Of a DNA stretch of 48,889 bases, positions 33,516 to 41,626 are shown one piece after another. Both the position numbers and the translations under genes were made by a program. The stretch covers positions 1 through 48,889 of the forward strand of contig NZ_JBLBVK010000033.1 in assembly GCF_047314965.1 (NCBI RefSeq), read 5' to 3'. The stretch comes from JAVJUV01 sp047314965 (GTDB taxonomy: Bacteria; Pseudomonadota; Alphaproteobacteria; Rhodobacterales; Rhodobacteraceae). How positions within the stretch are numbered: position 1 is the stretch's first letter; the number at the start of each line of letters is the position of its first letter. Below the pieces are notes generated by a model. That model did not search any database and was not told where the DNA came from. It was given only the letters and a program-made list of their open reading frames with translations.

Positions 33516-34988
33516 ATGCTGATCCAGGACCATGACAGGGCAGGGGGCTACTGGGGGGCGGTCTACGCATTTACCGCCGTGAAAGGTCTGCAGGTCGTCA
33601 TCGACGGTCCCGTCGGATGCGAAAACCTGCCGGTCACTTCCGTCCTGCATTACACCGACGCCCTGCCGCCTCACGAACTTCCGATCGTGGTCACGGGCCT
33701 TGGTGAAGAAGAGCTGGGCCGGGACGGAACCGAAGGTGCGATGAAGCGGGCATGGGGCGCGTTGGACCCGGCGCTTCCAGCGGTCGTGGTGACCGGCTCG
33801 ATCGCCGAGATGATCGGCGGGGGTGTCACGCCCCAAGGCACGAATATTCAACGCTTTTTACCGCGCACCATCGACGAGGATCAGTGGGAAGCCGCCGATC
33901 GCGCGATGACATGGATCTTCACCGAGTTCGGAATGACCAAGGGCCGCATGCCGCCCGAGAAGAAGCGGGAAGACGGCGCGCGGCCGAGGGTCAACATTCT
34001 TGGCCCGATGTACGGCGTGTTCAACATGCCAAGTGACCTGCACGAAATTCGCCGTCTCGTCGAAGGCATCGGCGCCGAAGTGAACATGGTCATGCCGCTG
34101 GGTGCGCATCTCGCCGAGATGCGGAACCTGGTTAACTCGGACGTAAATATTTGCATGTACCGTGAATTCGGTCGGGGCCTTTGCGAAGTTCTGGGCAAAC
34201 CCTACCTTCAGGCGCCGATCGGAATTGGATCGACAACCCTGTTCCTCCGCAAACTGGGCGAGCTTCTGGGTCTCGATCCGGAACCGTTCATCGAGCGTGA
34301 AAAGCATTCGACGATCAAGCCGGTCTGGGATCTCTGGCGCTCGGTCACGCAGGATTTCTTCGCGACCGCGTCGTTCGGCATCGTTGCGAACGAGACTTAT
34401 GCCCGTGGCATACGGCTCTTCCTGGAGGACGATCTCGGTTTTCCATGCGCCTTCGCAGTCGCGCGTTGCGCAGGCAAGAAGACCAACAATGACGAAGTAC
34501 GCGCGCTGATTCAGCAAAAGCGTCCTTTGGTCGTCTTGGGGTCTATCAACGAAAAAATGTATATGGCAGAGGGGATTGCAGGTCATGGTCCGCGCCCGTC
34601 CTTCATTCCTGCCAGCTTTCCCGGCGCTGCGATCCGGCGTGCTACCGGCACGCCCTTCATGGGCTACGCCGGGGCGACTTACCTTGTTCAGGAGATCTGC
34701 AATGGTCTCTTCGACGCGCTGTTCCACATCCTGCCGCTTGGCTCCGAAATGGACAGCGCCAAGGCCACGCCGACCAGGCTCCGCCGCGATTTCCCCTGGG
34801 ATGAAGACGCCCAGGCGGCGCTCGACCGGATCGTGGCCGAGCATCCGGTACTGACCCGAATTTCCGCAGCCAAGACCCTTCGCGACGCCGCCGAGAAAGC
34901 GGCGCTCGAAGCCGGCGCCGAGCGCGTCGTTCGCGAAACGGTCGAGGCTTTGAGCGGTCTGAATTTCACTGAGGGAGGACGCACATGA
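33516..34988 (+). CDS. bchZ: BchZ, chlorophyllide reductase subunit Z
   Basis: 490-aa partner of BchY. Opens MLIQDHDRAGGYWGAVYAF, with the ligand region GPVGCENLPVTSVLHYTDALPP and a PRVNILGPMYGVFNMPSDL block. The start has GGAG 8 nt upstream; the longer frame to 33393 would include the intergenic repeat. The stop overlaps pufQ (ATGA), joining bchCXYZ and puf in one superoperon. Confidence 0.96.
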   Translation: MLIQDHDRAGGYWGAVYAFTAVKGLQVVIDGPVGCENLPVTSVLHYTDALPPHELPIVVTGLGEEELGRDGTEGAMKRAWGALDPALPAVVVTGSIAEMIGGGVTPQGTNIQRFLPRTIDEDQWEAADRAMTWIFTEFGMTKGRMPPEKKREDGARPRVNILGPMYGVFNMPSDLHEIRRLVEGIGAEVNMVMPLGAHLAEMRNLVNSDVNICMYREFGRGLCEVLGKPYLQAPIGIGSTTLFLRKLGELLGLDPEPFIEREKHSTIKPVWDLWRSVTQDFFATASFGIVANETYARGIRLFLEDDLGFPCAFAVARCAGKKTNNDEVRALIQQKRPLVVLGSINEKMYMAEGIAGHGPRPSFIPASFPGAAIRRATGTPFMGYAGATYLVQEICNGLFDALFHILPLGSEMDSAKATPTRLRRDFPWDEDAQAALDRIVAEHPVLTRISAAKTLRDAAEKAALEAGAERVVRETVEALSGLNFTEGGRT

Positions 34989-35215
34989 GCGACCACACCA
35001 TCGACCTGCCGATGTCCGTCGAAGCGCGGCCGGCCAAGAAGCCGACCACTGAGTTCGCGGTCTATTTCGCCATCATTTTCGCGGCCACCCTGCCGCTGGC
35101 GACACTGACCTGGGCTTTGAGCGTCGTTCGCTCCGGCTCGTTGAAACAAAAGGGCCCGATGGCCCGTGCCTGGAGTCAGGCTCGGATCATAACGCCCATG
35201 ATTTTTGCCGCCTGA
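34985..35215 (+). CDS. pufQ: PufQ, pigment synthesis/assembly protein
   Basis: 76-aa protein with one membrane helix (about residues 24-48) after a polar N-terminus, matching PufQ in size and position. PufQ is needed for normal bacteriochlorophyll synthesis in Rhodobacter. Start overlaps the bchZ stop. The C-terminal tail is basic. Confidence 0.9.
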   Translation: MSDHTIDLPMSVEARPAKKPTTEFAVYFAIIFAATLPLATLTWALSVVRSGSLKQKGPMARAWSQARIITPMIFAA

Positions 35216-35287
35216 ACAGCGGTTTGACCGAATTTGTCGGCCGTAAGGCAGGCAGATACCCGAGGGGGTGAACCCCAACGGAACCCG

Positions 35288-35304
35288 GCCGCGGGGGACG
35301 CGGC
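35288..35304 (+). other. Hairpin in the pufB 5' leader
   Basis: GCCGCG, 5-nt loop, CGCGGC, 16 bp before the pufB ribosome site (GGAGG at 35320-35324). A second tiny stem, GGGG-TGAA-CCCC, is at 35265-35276. Such leader structures could protect pufBA mRNA from 5' decay (inference). Confidence 0.5.
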
Positions 35305-35329
35305 GTCAGTCTGAGATCCGGAGGATTTA

Positions 35330-35488
35330 ATGGCTGATAGAACCGACCTGTCTTTCACAGGTCTCACTGACGATCAGGCGCAGGAGCTCCATTCTGTGTA
35401 CATGAGCGGTCTGTGGGTCTTTGTCGGCATTGCGCTGGTGGCCCACATCCTCACGTACATTTGGCTGCCCTGGTTCAACTGGAACTAA
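35330..35488 (+). CDS. pufB: PufB, LH1 beta polypeptide
   Basis: 52-aa LH1 beta chain, too short for usual ORF cut-offs. Polar N-terminus MADRTDLSFTGLTDDQAQEL, one membrane helix with the bacteriochlorophyll-binding histidine H39 (VAHILTYIW), and the C-terminal WLPWFNWN signature. GGAGG is 5 nt upstream of the ATG. It is 12 bp before pufA. Confidence 0.97.
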   Translation: MADRTDLSFTGLTDDQAQELHSVYMSGLWVFVGIALVAHILTYIWLPWFNWN

Positions 35489-35500
35489 GGAAGAGAAGAG

Positions 35501-35668
35501 ATGTCAAAGTTCTACAAGATCTGGCTGATCTTCGATCCCCGTCGCGTGTTCGTGGCTCAGGGTGTCTTCCTGTTTCTGCTGGCAGCGATGATTCACCTCG
35601 TCCTGCTCAGCAATCCGAACACCAACTGGTTTCAGCGCGCATTCGCGGCTGAAGCGTCGGACGGCTGA
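35501..35668 (+). CDS. pufA: PufA, LH1 alpha polypeptide
   Basis: 55-aa LH1 alpha chain. N-terminal MSKFYKIWLIFDPRRVFVAQ is the classic alpha start; one membrane helix carries the bacteriochlorophyll ligand H32 (AAMIHLVLLS). The C-terminal tail (AAEASDG) may be processed. A strong mRNA hairpin follows. Confidence 0.97.
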   Translation: MSKFYKIWLIFDPRRVFVAQGVFLFLLAAMIHLVLLSNPNTNWFQRAFAAEASDG

Positions 35669-35684
35669 TCGTTGCGTAAGAAAA

Positions 35685-35711
35685 GTCGCGGGCGGCGCGG
35701 TCGCCCGCGAC
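35685..35711 (+). other. pufA-pufL intercistronic mRNA hairpin
   Basis: Perfect 10-bp stem GTCGCGGGCG (35685-35694) and CGCCCGCGAC (35702-35711) with a 7-nt loop, no U-run. In Rhodobacter the equivalent hairpin blocks 3'-5' decay and gives a large excess of LH1 over RC mRNA. Same position here. Confidence 0.88.
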
Positions 35712-35736
35712 AATCCAAAGAATACGGAGAAGCAAA

Positions 35737-36585
35737 ATGGCTTTGCTCAGTTTCGAACGGAAGTATCGCGTGCCAGGAGGCACGCTTGTCGGCGGCGAGA
35801 TGTTCGATTTCTGGGTCGGACCTTTCTTTGTCGGCTTCTTCGGTGTCACGACGGTCTTCTTCGCCGCTCTTGGCACAATCCTGATTTTCTATTCTGCGGC
35901 CCTTCAGGGCACGTGGAACCCCTGGCTGATTTCGGTGAACCCGCCGCCCATCAGCTATGGGCTGGGCGCGGCTCCTCTGGCAGAAGGCGGCCTTTGGCAG
36001 GTCATAACAATCTGCGCACACGGGGCATTCATCAGCTGGGCGCTCCGCGAAGTCGAAATATGCCGCAAACTCGGCATCGGTTTCCATATACCGATTGCCT
36101 TCGGTTTCGCCATCTTCGCCTATACGACCCTCGTTGTGATCCGCCCTGTACTCATGGGCGCCTGGGGACACGCATTCCCATACGGTATCTGGTCGCATCT
36201 CGATTGGGTCAGTTACACCGGATATCTCTACGGAAACTTCCACTACAACCCTGCGCACATGCTGGCCGTGTCGTTGTTCTTCACGACAACGCTCGCACTC
36301 GCCTTGCACGGTTCGCTGATCTTGTCGGCTGCAAACCCTGCCAAGGGCCACTCGGCGCGGCTGCCCGAGCATGAAGACACGTTCTTCCGCGATTTCATCG
36401 GCTACTCGATCGGACCCCTCGGCATTCACCGCCTCGGTCTGCTCCTGGCCCTGAATGCAGGATTCTGGAGCGCGGTCTGCATCGTGATTTCTGGCACCAT
36501 CTGGTTCGACCAGTGGATCGTCTGGTGGGATTGGTACATCGAACTGCCCTGGTGGGCTGACCTTGAGGGAGGCGTCAATGGCTGA
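35737..36585 (+). CDS. pufL: PufL, reaction centre L subunit
   Basis: 282-aa, five-helix RC subunit. MALLSFERKYRVPGGTLVGG start and the special-pair and iron-binding histidines in NPAHMLAVSLFFTTTLALALHG and GIHRLG. A GGAGAAG ribosome site lies upstream. Overlaps pufM by 8 nt. Confidence 0.98.
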   Translation: MALLSFERKYRVPGGTLVGGEMFDFWVGPFFVGFFGVTTVFFAALGTILIFYSAALQGTWNPWLISVNPPPISYGLGAAPLAEGGLWQVITICAHGAFISWALREVEICRKLGIGFHIPIAFGFAIFAYTTLVVIRPVLMGAWGHAFPYGIWSHLDWVSYTGYLYGNFHYNPAHMLAVSLFFTTTLALALHGSLILSAANPAKGHSARLPEHEDTFFRDFIGYSIGPLGIHRLGLLLALNAGFWSAVCIVISGTIWFDQWIVWWDWYIELPWWADLEGGVNG

Positions 36586-37558
36586 GTATTACAACATCTT
36601 CAGTCAGGTTCAGGTCCAGGGTCCTCCCGAGATGGGTATGGTCGAGGATGTAGACCTTGGCGATCGCACCAATGGCACAAGTTTCAGCCCGCTCTTCGGG
36701 TGGCTGGGAAACGCGCAGCTGGGGCCGGTCTATCTTGGTCCATGGGGGGTCTTGTCCCTGTTGTCAGGAAGTCTCTGGTTCTTCATGGTCGGCATCAGCT
36801 TCTGGGTTCAGGCCGGTTTCAGCCCGGGCGTTTTTTTCCGCGACCTGTTTTACATGGCGCTCGAACCGCCCGGACCCGAATACGGCCTTGGCTTCGCACC
36901 TCTCTGGGAAGGAGGCCTATGGCTGATCTCTTCCTTCTTTCTCCTTATCAGCGTGATCAGCTGGTGGATCCGGTCCTATGTCCTGGCCGACCAGTTGGGC
37001 ATGGGAAAGCACGTATGCTGGGCCTTCGCTTCGGCGATCTGGCTGTTCCTTGTGCTGGGTCTCATCCGCCCAATTCTGATGGGATCGTGGTCGGAGGCGG
37101 TACCATATGGCATCTTCCCGCACCTCGACTGGACCAACCTGTTTTCGCTGACCTACGGTAACCTGTTCTATAATCCGTTCCACGCGCTCTCGATCGCGTT
37201 CCTTTATGGCTCGACCCTGCTCTTCGCGATGCATGGAGCGACCATTCTTGCGGTTTCCCGCCTTGGCGGTGACCGCGAACTGGAGCAGATCTATGACCGT
37301 GGCACTGCGTCGGAAAGAGCCGGTCTGTTCTGGCGTTGGACCATGGGGTTCAACGCCACGATGGAGGGCATTCACCGTTGGGCCTGGTGGTTCGCCGTTC
37401 TTTGTACCCTTACGGGAGGTATCGGAATTCTTCTGACGGGCACCGTCGTCGATAACTGGTTCGTTTGGGCGCAAGAGCATGGTTATGGCGCCGAGGCAAA
37501 CTATGTTCCCGCGCTCACCAGCGAAGACTTCACACCCTACCTTCCGCCACAGGAGTAA
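36578..37558 (+). CDS. pufM: PufM, reaction centre M subunit
   Basis: 326-aa RC subunit. MAEYYNIFSQVQVQGPPEMG start; special-pair His in NPFHALSIAFLYGSTLLFAM; non-haem iron histidines in ATMEGIHRWAWW. The C-terminus is short, consistent with RCs that have no attached tetrahaem cytochrome. Start inside the pufL end with GGGAGG upstream. Confidence 0.98.
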   Translation: MAEYYNIFSQVQVQGPPEMGMVEDVDLGDRTNGTSFSPLFGWLGNAQLGPVYLGPWGVLSLLSGSLWFFMVGISFWVQAGFSPGVFFRDLFYMALEPPGPEYGLGFAPLWEGGLWLISSFFLLISVISWWIRSYVLADQLGMGKHVCWAFASAIWLFLVLGLIRPILMGSWSEAVPYGIFPHLDWTNLFSLTYGNLFYNPFHALSIAFLYGSTLLFAMHGATILAVSRLGGDRELEQIYDRGTASERAGLFWRWTMGFNATMEGIHRWAWWFAVLCTLTGGIGILLTGTVVDNWFVWAQEHGYGAEANYVPALTSEDFTPYLPPQE

Positions 37559-37564
37559 AGCGAT

Positions 37565-37783
37565 ATGTCTGACAAAGATCCTCACTGGTATCTGGACGAC
37601 AGCAAACCGTCGCTCAGGATGTGGATTTTCTCTCAGATGGCGATGGGGGCAATCTATGCCATGCTCGTCTTCTTCGGGGTCATCCTTTTCATCTTCGCCC
37701 TGATTGCCATCTCGAACATCCTGCCGGAAGATCCCTTCGCGGCCTTGGAGACCGGAACGGCAATCGCAACGGCGCTCACATAG
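37565..37783 (+). CDS. pufX: PufX
   Basis: 72-aa single-helix protein directly after pufM (6-bp gap). The N-terminal cytoplasmic part contains PSLRMWIFSQMAMGA, then a helix with MLVFFGVILF, and ILPEDPFAALETG near the end. Arrangement resembles Rhodobacter PufX, which opens the LH1 ring for quinone exchange. The gene occupies the place where pufC sits in many other AAP bacteria. Sequence is divergent, as is normal for PufX. Confidence 0.88.
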   Translation: MSDKDPHWYLDDSKPSLRMWIFSQMAMGAIYAMLVFFGVILFIFALIAISNILPEDPFAALETGTAIATALT

Positions 37784-37813
37784 GAAAAGGCGGTGCATAA
37801 GCGCCGCCTTTTC
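37784..37813 (+). terminator. Hairpin/terminator after pufX
   Basis: Directly after the pufX stop: GAAAAGGCGG (37784-37793) pairs with CCGCCTTTTC (37804-37813), extendable inward to about 13 bp around an ATAA loop, with a T4 in the 3' arm. A terminator or 3' stabiliser of the puf mRNA that would partly separate dxs. Confidence 0.8.
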
Positions 37814-37864
37814 TACGAATTCGGGCGTTTAGCCACGTCCGATATTCGGGGCCTCCACACCCCG

Positions 37865-37930
37865 GTTCCCTTCCTGTTGGCTACAGGGAACTGGCGTCGC
37901 TTGGGCCATCACCCTCGCGACGCCTTTTTT
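37865..37930 (+). terminator. Double hairpin with terminator upstream of dxs
   Basis: First stem GTTCCC (37865-37870) and GGGAAC (37886-37891); second stem GGCGTCGC (37893-37900) and GCGACGCC (37917-37924), followed by six T (37925-37930). It lies 25 bp before the dxs ATG and looks like a rho-independent terminator. Together with the pufX hairpin it makes three stem-loops in 150 bp. An attenuator ahead of dxs is possible. Confidence 0.7.
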
Positions 37931-37955
37931 ATAGCATGAACTGCGAGGTTACGCC

Positions 37956-39869
37956 ATGAGCCGCCCGAATACACCTTTTCTCGATCGCGTAGCAGGATCG
38001 GCAGACCTCAAGGTGTTGTCCGATGCCGAACTGAAATCGCTCGCTGATGAAGTCAGGGCAGAGGTGATTTCGGCGGTGTCCGAGACTGGCGGACACCTCG
38101 GATCCTCGCTCGGTGTTGTCGAACTTGCTGTAGCCATACATGCCGTGTTCAATACTCCACATGACAAACTTGTGTGGGATGTAGGCCATCAATGCTACCC
38201 GCACAAAGTTCTCACCGGTCGCCGCGATCGGATTCGTACGCTGCGTCAGAAGGACGGGCTTTCCGGGTTTACGAAGCGCTCCGAGAGTGAGTTCGATCCG
38301 TTCGGCGCCGCCCATTCGTCGACGTCGATTTCGGCTGCCCTTGGATTTGCTACGGCGCGGGACATGGGTCAGTCCACAGGAGATGCGATTGCTGTCATCG
38401 GCGATGGTTCGATCAGCGCTGGAATGGCCTACGAGGCGATGAACAATGCGGGTCACGAAAAAAGGCGACTGTTCGTCATCCTGAACGACAACGAGATGTC
38501 CATTGCGCCGCCCGTCGGTGCAATGTCGACCTATCTGTCCGGGCTTTATGCAAATACACCCTTCCACAAGATGGCAGAAGGTTTCGAAGCTGCGCTGCCC
38601 GGACCGCTCCGCGACGGAGCTCGGCGCGCGCGGCAACTGGTCACCGGTTTGCCGGGTGGCCAGGGGACATTGTTCGAGGAACTGGGCTTCACCTACATCG
38701 GCCCGATCGATGGGCACGACATGTCGCAACTCCTTCCGGTCCTCCGGGCCGCGCGGACCCGCGCCGATGGCCCGATCCTGATTCACTGTTGTACAGTCAA
38801 AGGCAAGGGATACGCTCCAGCGGAGAAATCCGCGGACAAGTACCATGGAGTCGCAAAATTCGATGTCATCAGCGGCGAGCAAAAAAAGGGCATCAGCAAT
38901 GCACCCGCCTATACCAAGGTATTTGGCCAGACACTGACCCAGGAGGCCGCAAGGGATTCCTCGATAGTCGCAGTCACCGCCGCAATGCCGTCCGGAACCG
39001 GGCTGAACATCATGGCCGACCGGTTTCCGGCAAGGGTTTTCGACGTTGGTATTGCCGAGCAGCATGGCGTCACCTTCGCCGCCGGCATGGCGGCGGGTGG
39101 CCTAAAGCCATTTTGCGCGATCTACTCGACCTTCCTTCAGCGTGGCTATGATCAGGTGGTGCACGATGTTGCGCTTCAAAATCTGCCGGTCCGTTTCGCA
39201 ATTGACCGCGCCGGACTGGTTGGTGCCGACGGCGCCACACATGCGGGCGCCTTCGATGTCGCCTATCTGGCTAACCTTCCGAATTTCGTTGTGATGGCCG
39301 CGGCGGACGAGGCAGACCTCGTACGCATGGTATGCACCGCTGCCGACTATGACGGAGGCCCGATTGCATTCCGTTATCCCAGAGGAGAGGGCGTCGGCGT
39401 CGAGATGCCCGAAAGCCGCGAAACTCTGGAAATAGGGAAGGGCCGGATCTTGGAAGAGGGAGATACCGTAGCGTTTCTTTCATTCGGAGCGCATTTGGCC
39501 GAGTGCCGGGCTGCAGCAGAGGAATTGCGGGCCCGCGGAATTTCCGTAACCGTGGCCGATGCCCGGTTTGCCAAACCTTTGGACAAGAATCTGATCGAGC
39601 AATTGGCCAAGAACCACGCAGCGCTGATCACAGTCGAGCAGGGGGCTCAGGGCGGCTTCGGTGCGCATGTCCTGCACCATCTGGCTGCGAGGGGCGCGTT
39701 CGATCGTGGTCTGCGTATCCGCACGATGACACTACCGGACCGATTCATTGACCAGGCATCGCCGGCGGACATGTATGCAGACGCTGGCCTCACGGCAAAA
39801 GACATCGTGGCCACCTCGCTGGAAGCCTTGGGCGCAATACATGGGGAATTCGGACAGATCAGGGCCTGA
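37956..39869 (+). CDS. dxs: Dxs, 1-deoxy-D-xylulose-5-phosphate synthase
   Basis: 637-aa thiamine diphosphate enzyme of the MEP pathway (pyruvate + glyceraldehyde 3-phosphate). ThDP motif IGDGSISAGMAYEAMNNAG; histidine-rich GGHLGSSLGVVELAVA near the N-terminus; transketolase pyrimidine domain with GIAEQHGVTFAAGMA. A dxs gene downstream of puf is usual in Rhodobacteraceae PGCs and boosts isoprenoid supply for carotenoids and the phytyl tail. Confidence 0.97.
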   Translation: MSRPNTPFLDRVAGSADLKVLSDAELKSLADEVRAEVISAVSETGGHLGSSLGVVELAVAIHAVFNTPHDKLVWDVGHQCYPHKVLTGRRDRIRTLRQKDGLSGFTKRSESEFDPFGAAHSSTSISAALGFATARDMGQSTGDAIAVIGDGSISAGMAYEAMNNAGHEKRRLFVILNDNEMSIAPPVGAMSTYLSGLYANTPFHKMAEGFEAALPGPLRDGARRARQLVTGLPGGQGTLFEELGFTYIGPIDGHDMSQLLPVLRAARTRADGPILIHCCTVKGKGYAPAEKSADKYHGVAKFDVISGEQKKGISNAPAYTKVFGQTLTQEAARDSSIVAVTAAMPSGTGLNIMADRFPARVFDVGIAEQHGVTFAAGMAAGGLKPFCAIYSTFLQRGYDQVVHDVALQNLPVRFAIDRAGLVGADGATHAGAFDVAYLANLPNFVVMAAADEADLVRMVCTAADYDGGPIAFRYPRGEGVGVEMPESRETLEIGKGRILEEGDTVAFLSFGAHLAECRAAAEELRARGISVTVADARFAKPLDKNLIEQLAKNHAALITVEQGAQGGFGAHVLHHLAARGAFDRGLRIRTMTLPDRFIDQASPADMYADAGLTAKDIVATSLEALGAIHGEFGQIRA

Positions 39870-39911
39870 GATGGCCTTCCATCCCTGCCTGATCCGGCGT
39901 TTCAGAGAGTT

Positions 39912-40442
39912 CTAAGCCTTCATCAGACCGGCAAAAATCCGGTCCATGTGCTCGGCCAAATAGATTTTCAGCCAAGCCGAATATCGGTTTGGCTTGCGAG
40001 CTGTCAGTGCGGCCAACTCATATAGATCGACCCATTCGACGGCTTCTACCTCACTGGGATTCAGCGCGATCTTCATATCAGGGGTCTTGTCCGCAACAAA
40101 AATATCGACCAGCTCATGCTCAATCAGACCGTTTCCGACATCGGCACGATATTCCACGGTATCGCGATGCGTAACCGAAAGACCGGAAATCCCCAGCTCC
40201 TCATTCAGTCGCCGCAAAGCGCATGAGGCCGAGTCCTCTCCCCAAAGAGGGTGCGTGCAGCACGTATTCGCCCAAAGGCCCGGCGAATGATACTTCGTCG
40301 CTGCTCTTTTCTGGATCAGGGTTCTTGAGCCATCGATGATGAAGACACTGACCGCCTTGTGCCGCAGGCCCTTCTTGTGGGCCTCAAGTTTTTCTACCGG
40401 TATCAGGACACCGTCGACCCAGGCGGGGATCATGTCAGTCAT
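39912..40442 (-). CDS. idi: Idi, isopentenyl-diphosphate delta-isomerase (type 1)
   Basis: 176-aa Nudix-fold isomerase interconverting IPP and DMAPP. Active-site motifs NTCCTHPLWGE and EHELVDIFVA, and the Nudix-like RRLNEELGI. Start overlaps the bchP stop (ATGA). Last gene of the bchG-bchP-idi unit; converges on dxs. Confidence 0.96.
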   Translation of the reverse strand: MTDMIPAWVDGVLIPVEKLEAHKKGLRHKAVSVFIIDGSRTLIQKRAATKYHSPGLWANTCCTHPLWGEDSASCALRRLNEELGISGLSVTHRDTVEYRADVGNGLIEHELVDIFVADKTPDMKIALNPSEVEAVEWVDLYELAALTARKPNRYSAWLKIYLAEHMDRIFAGLMKA

Positions 40443-41626
40443 GCATAGGTCTCCGGAACCAACCTTGCCAGGTGCGCGATATTCTTGATGCCGATCTTGA
40501 GATGCGCCAAAGGACGTTTCTTGACCAGCCTCTTGTTCATATAGGCCTCGAAGGTCAGTCTTTGCACGTCGACATCATGACACAGCGAAACAAAGCGTTC
40601 CCTGCGCTCATCCGACTTGTAATAGGCATCCTGCATGGCTCGCAGCGCACGAAAGACCGTTTTGTGCTCCTTCATGAACAGTTTGCGGGCGAGCTGCAGA
40701 TCCTTAGCGCGGCCAGATGCCAAGGCGGCCTGTGCCGCGGTTGCGGCCACACGGCCACCCGCCATCGCATAGTAGATTCCCTCGCCAGAAGAGGGCGCAA
40801 CGACACCCGCTGCATCGCCGGCCAGCACCACATCGTGGCCATTATCCCAGCGATCCAGAGGCTGCAGCGGAATCGGTGCGCCTTCACGCCGTATCGTCTC
40901 GCACTCGGCAAGGCCACTGGCGATCCGAAGGTCAGAGGTCGCCTTCTTCAAATCCACTCCGTCAACGCCAGTTCCCATACCAACACTGGCGCTTGCGCCG
41001 TGAGGGAAGACCCAACCGTAGAAGTCCGGTGAAATTGCTCCGTTGTAGATGACATCGCATCTCATCGGATCATAGTCGCCAACCTTGTCCGGTGCCTTGA
41101 TAATCTCGTGATATGCGATCACGTAAGGAATCTTGTCGCCTCCCGGCACCTCGGCACGGGCGACATCGGACCGGGCGCCATCCGCCCCGATTATCAGACG
41201 CGTGTCCAATCGAGCTTCCTGACCAGTTGCCTTCTCGCGATACACTACGGTCGGCCCGCCTTCACTGCGCTCGATGCGAAGGAAAGTCCCGGTAACGCGA
41301 TCCGCGCCGGCCTTATTCGCCCGCTCCCGAAGGAATTCGTCAAAATGCTCGCGGTCGACCATCCCAACGAATCCGTCTTCGATGGGAATATCGACACGCC
41401 TTTGCGTTGGCGAAATCATCCGCGCCGTTTGGATGCGGGCTACAATCTGGCTGTCAGGAATGTTGAAATCGGCAATCAACCTTGGTGGAATCGCGCCGCC
41501 ACAGGGCTTTATGCGTCCCGCCCGGTCAATGAAGGCCACCTTGCGCCCGGCCTTGGCAAGATCTTCCGCCGCAACCGTTCCTGCCGGCCCGCCTCCCACG
41601 ACAACGACATCGTAGCGCATGTTCAT
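40439..41626 (-). CDS. bchP: BchP, geranylgeranyl reductase
   Basis: 395-aa FAD-dependent reductase converting the geranylgeranyl tail to phytyl. FAD motif VVVGGGPAGTVAAEDLAKAG, IKPCGGAIPPRLI, and LAGDAAGVVAPSSGEGIYYAM. ATG at 41626 overlaps the stop of the PucC-like gene. Confidence 0.96.
   Translation of the reverse strand: MNMRYDVVVVGGGPAGTVAAEDLAKAGRKVAFIDRAGRIKPCGGAIPPRLIADFNIPDSQIVARIQTARMISPTQRRVDIPIEDGFVGMVDREHFDEFLRERANKAGADRVTGTFLRIERSEGGPTVVYREKATGQEARLDTRLIIGADGARSDVARAEVPGGDKIPYVIAYHEIIKAPDKVGDYDPMRCDVIYNGAISPDFYGWVFPHGASASVGMGTGVDGVDLKKATSDLRIASGLAECETIRREGAPIPLQPLDRWDNGHDVVLAGDAAGVVAPSSGEGIYYAMAGGRVAATAAQAALASGRAKDLQLARKLFMKEHKTVFRALRAMQDAYYKSDERRERFVSLCHDVDVQRLTFEAYMNKRLVKKRPLAHLKIGIKNIAHLARLVPETYA

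Noticed and set aside
37565..37783. pufC (tetrahaem cytochrome) remnant after pufM
   Set aside because: No CxxCH motif; the single helix and size match PufX.
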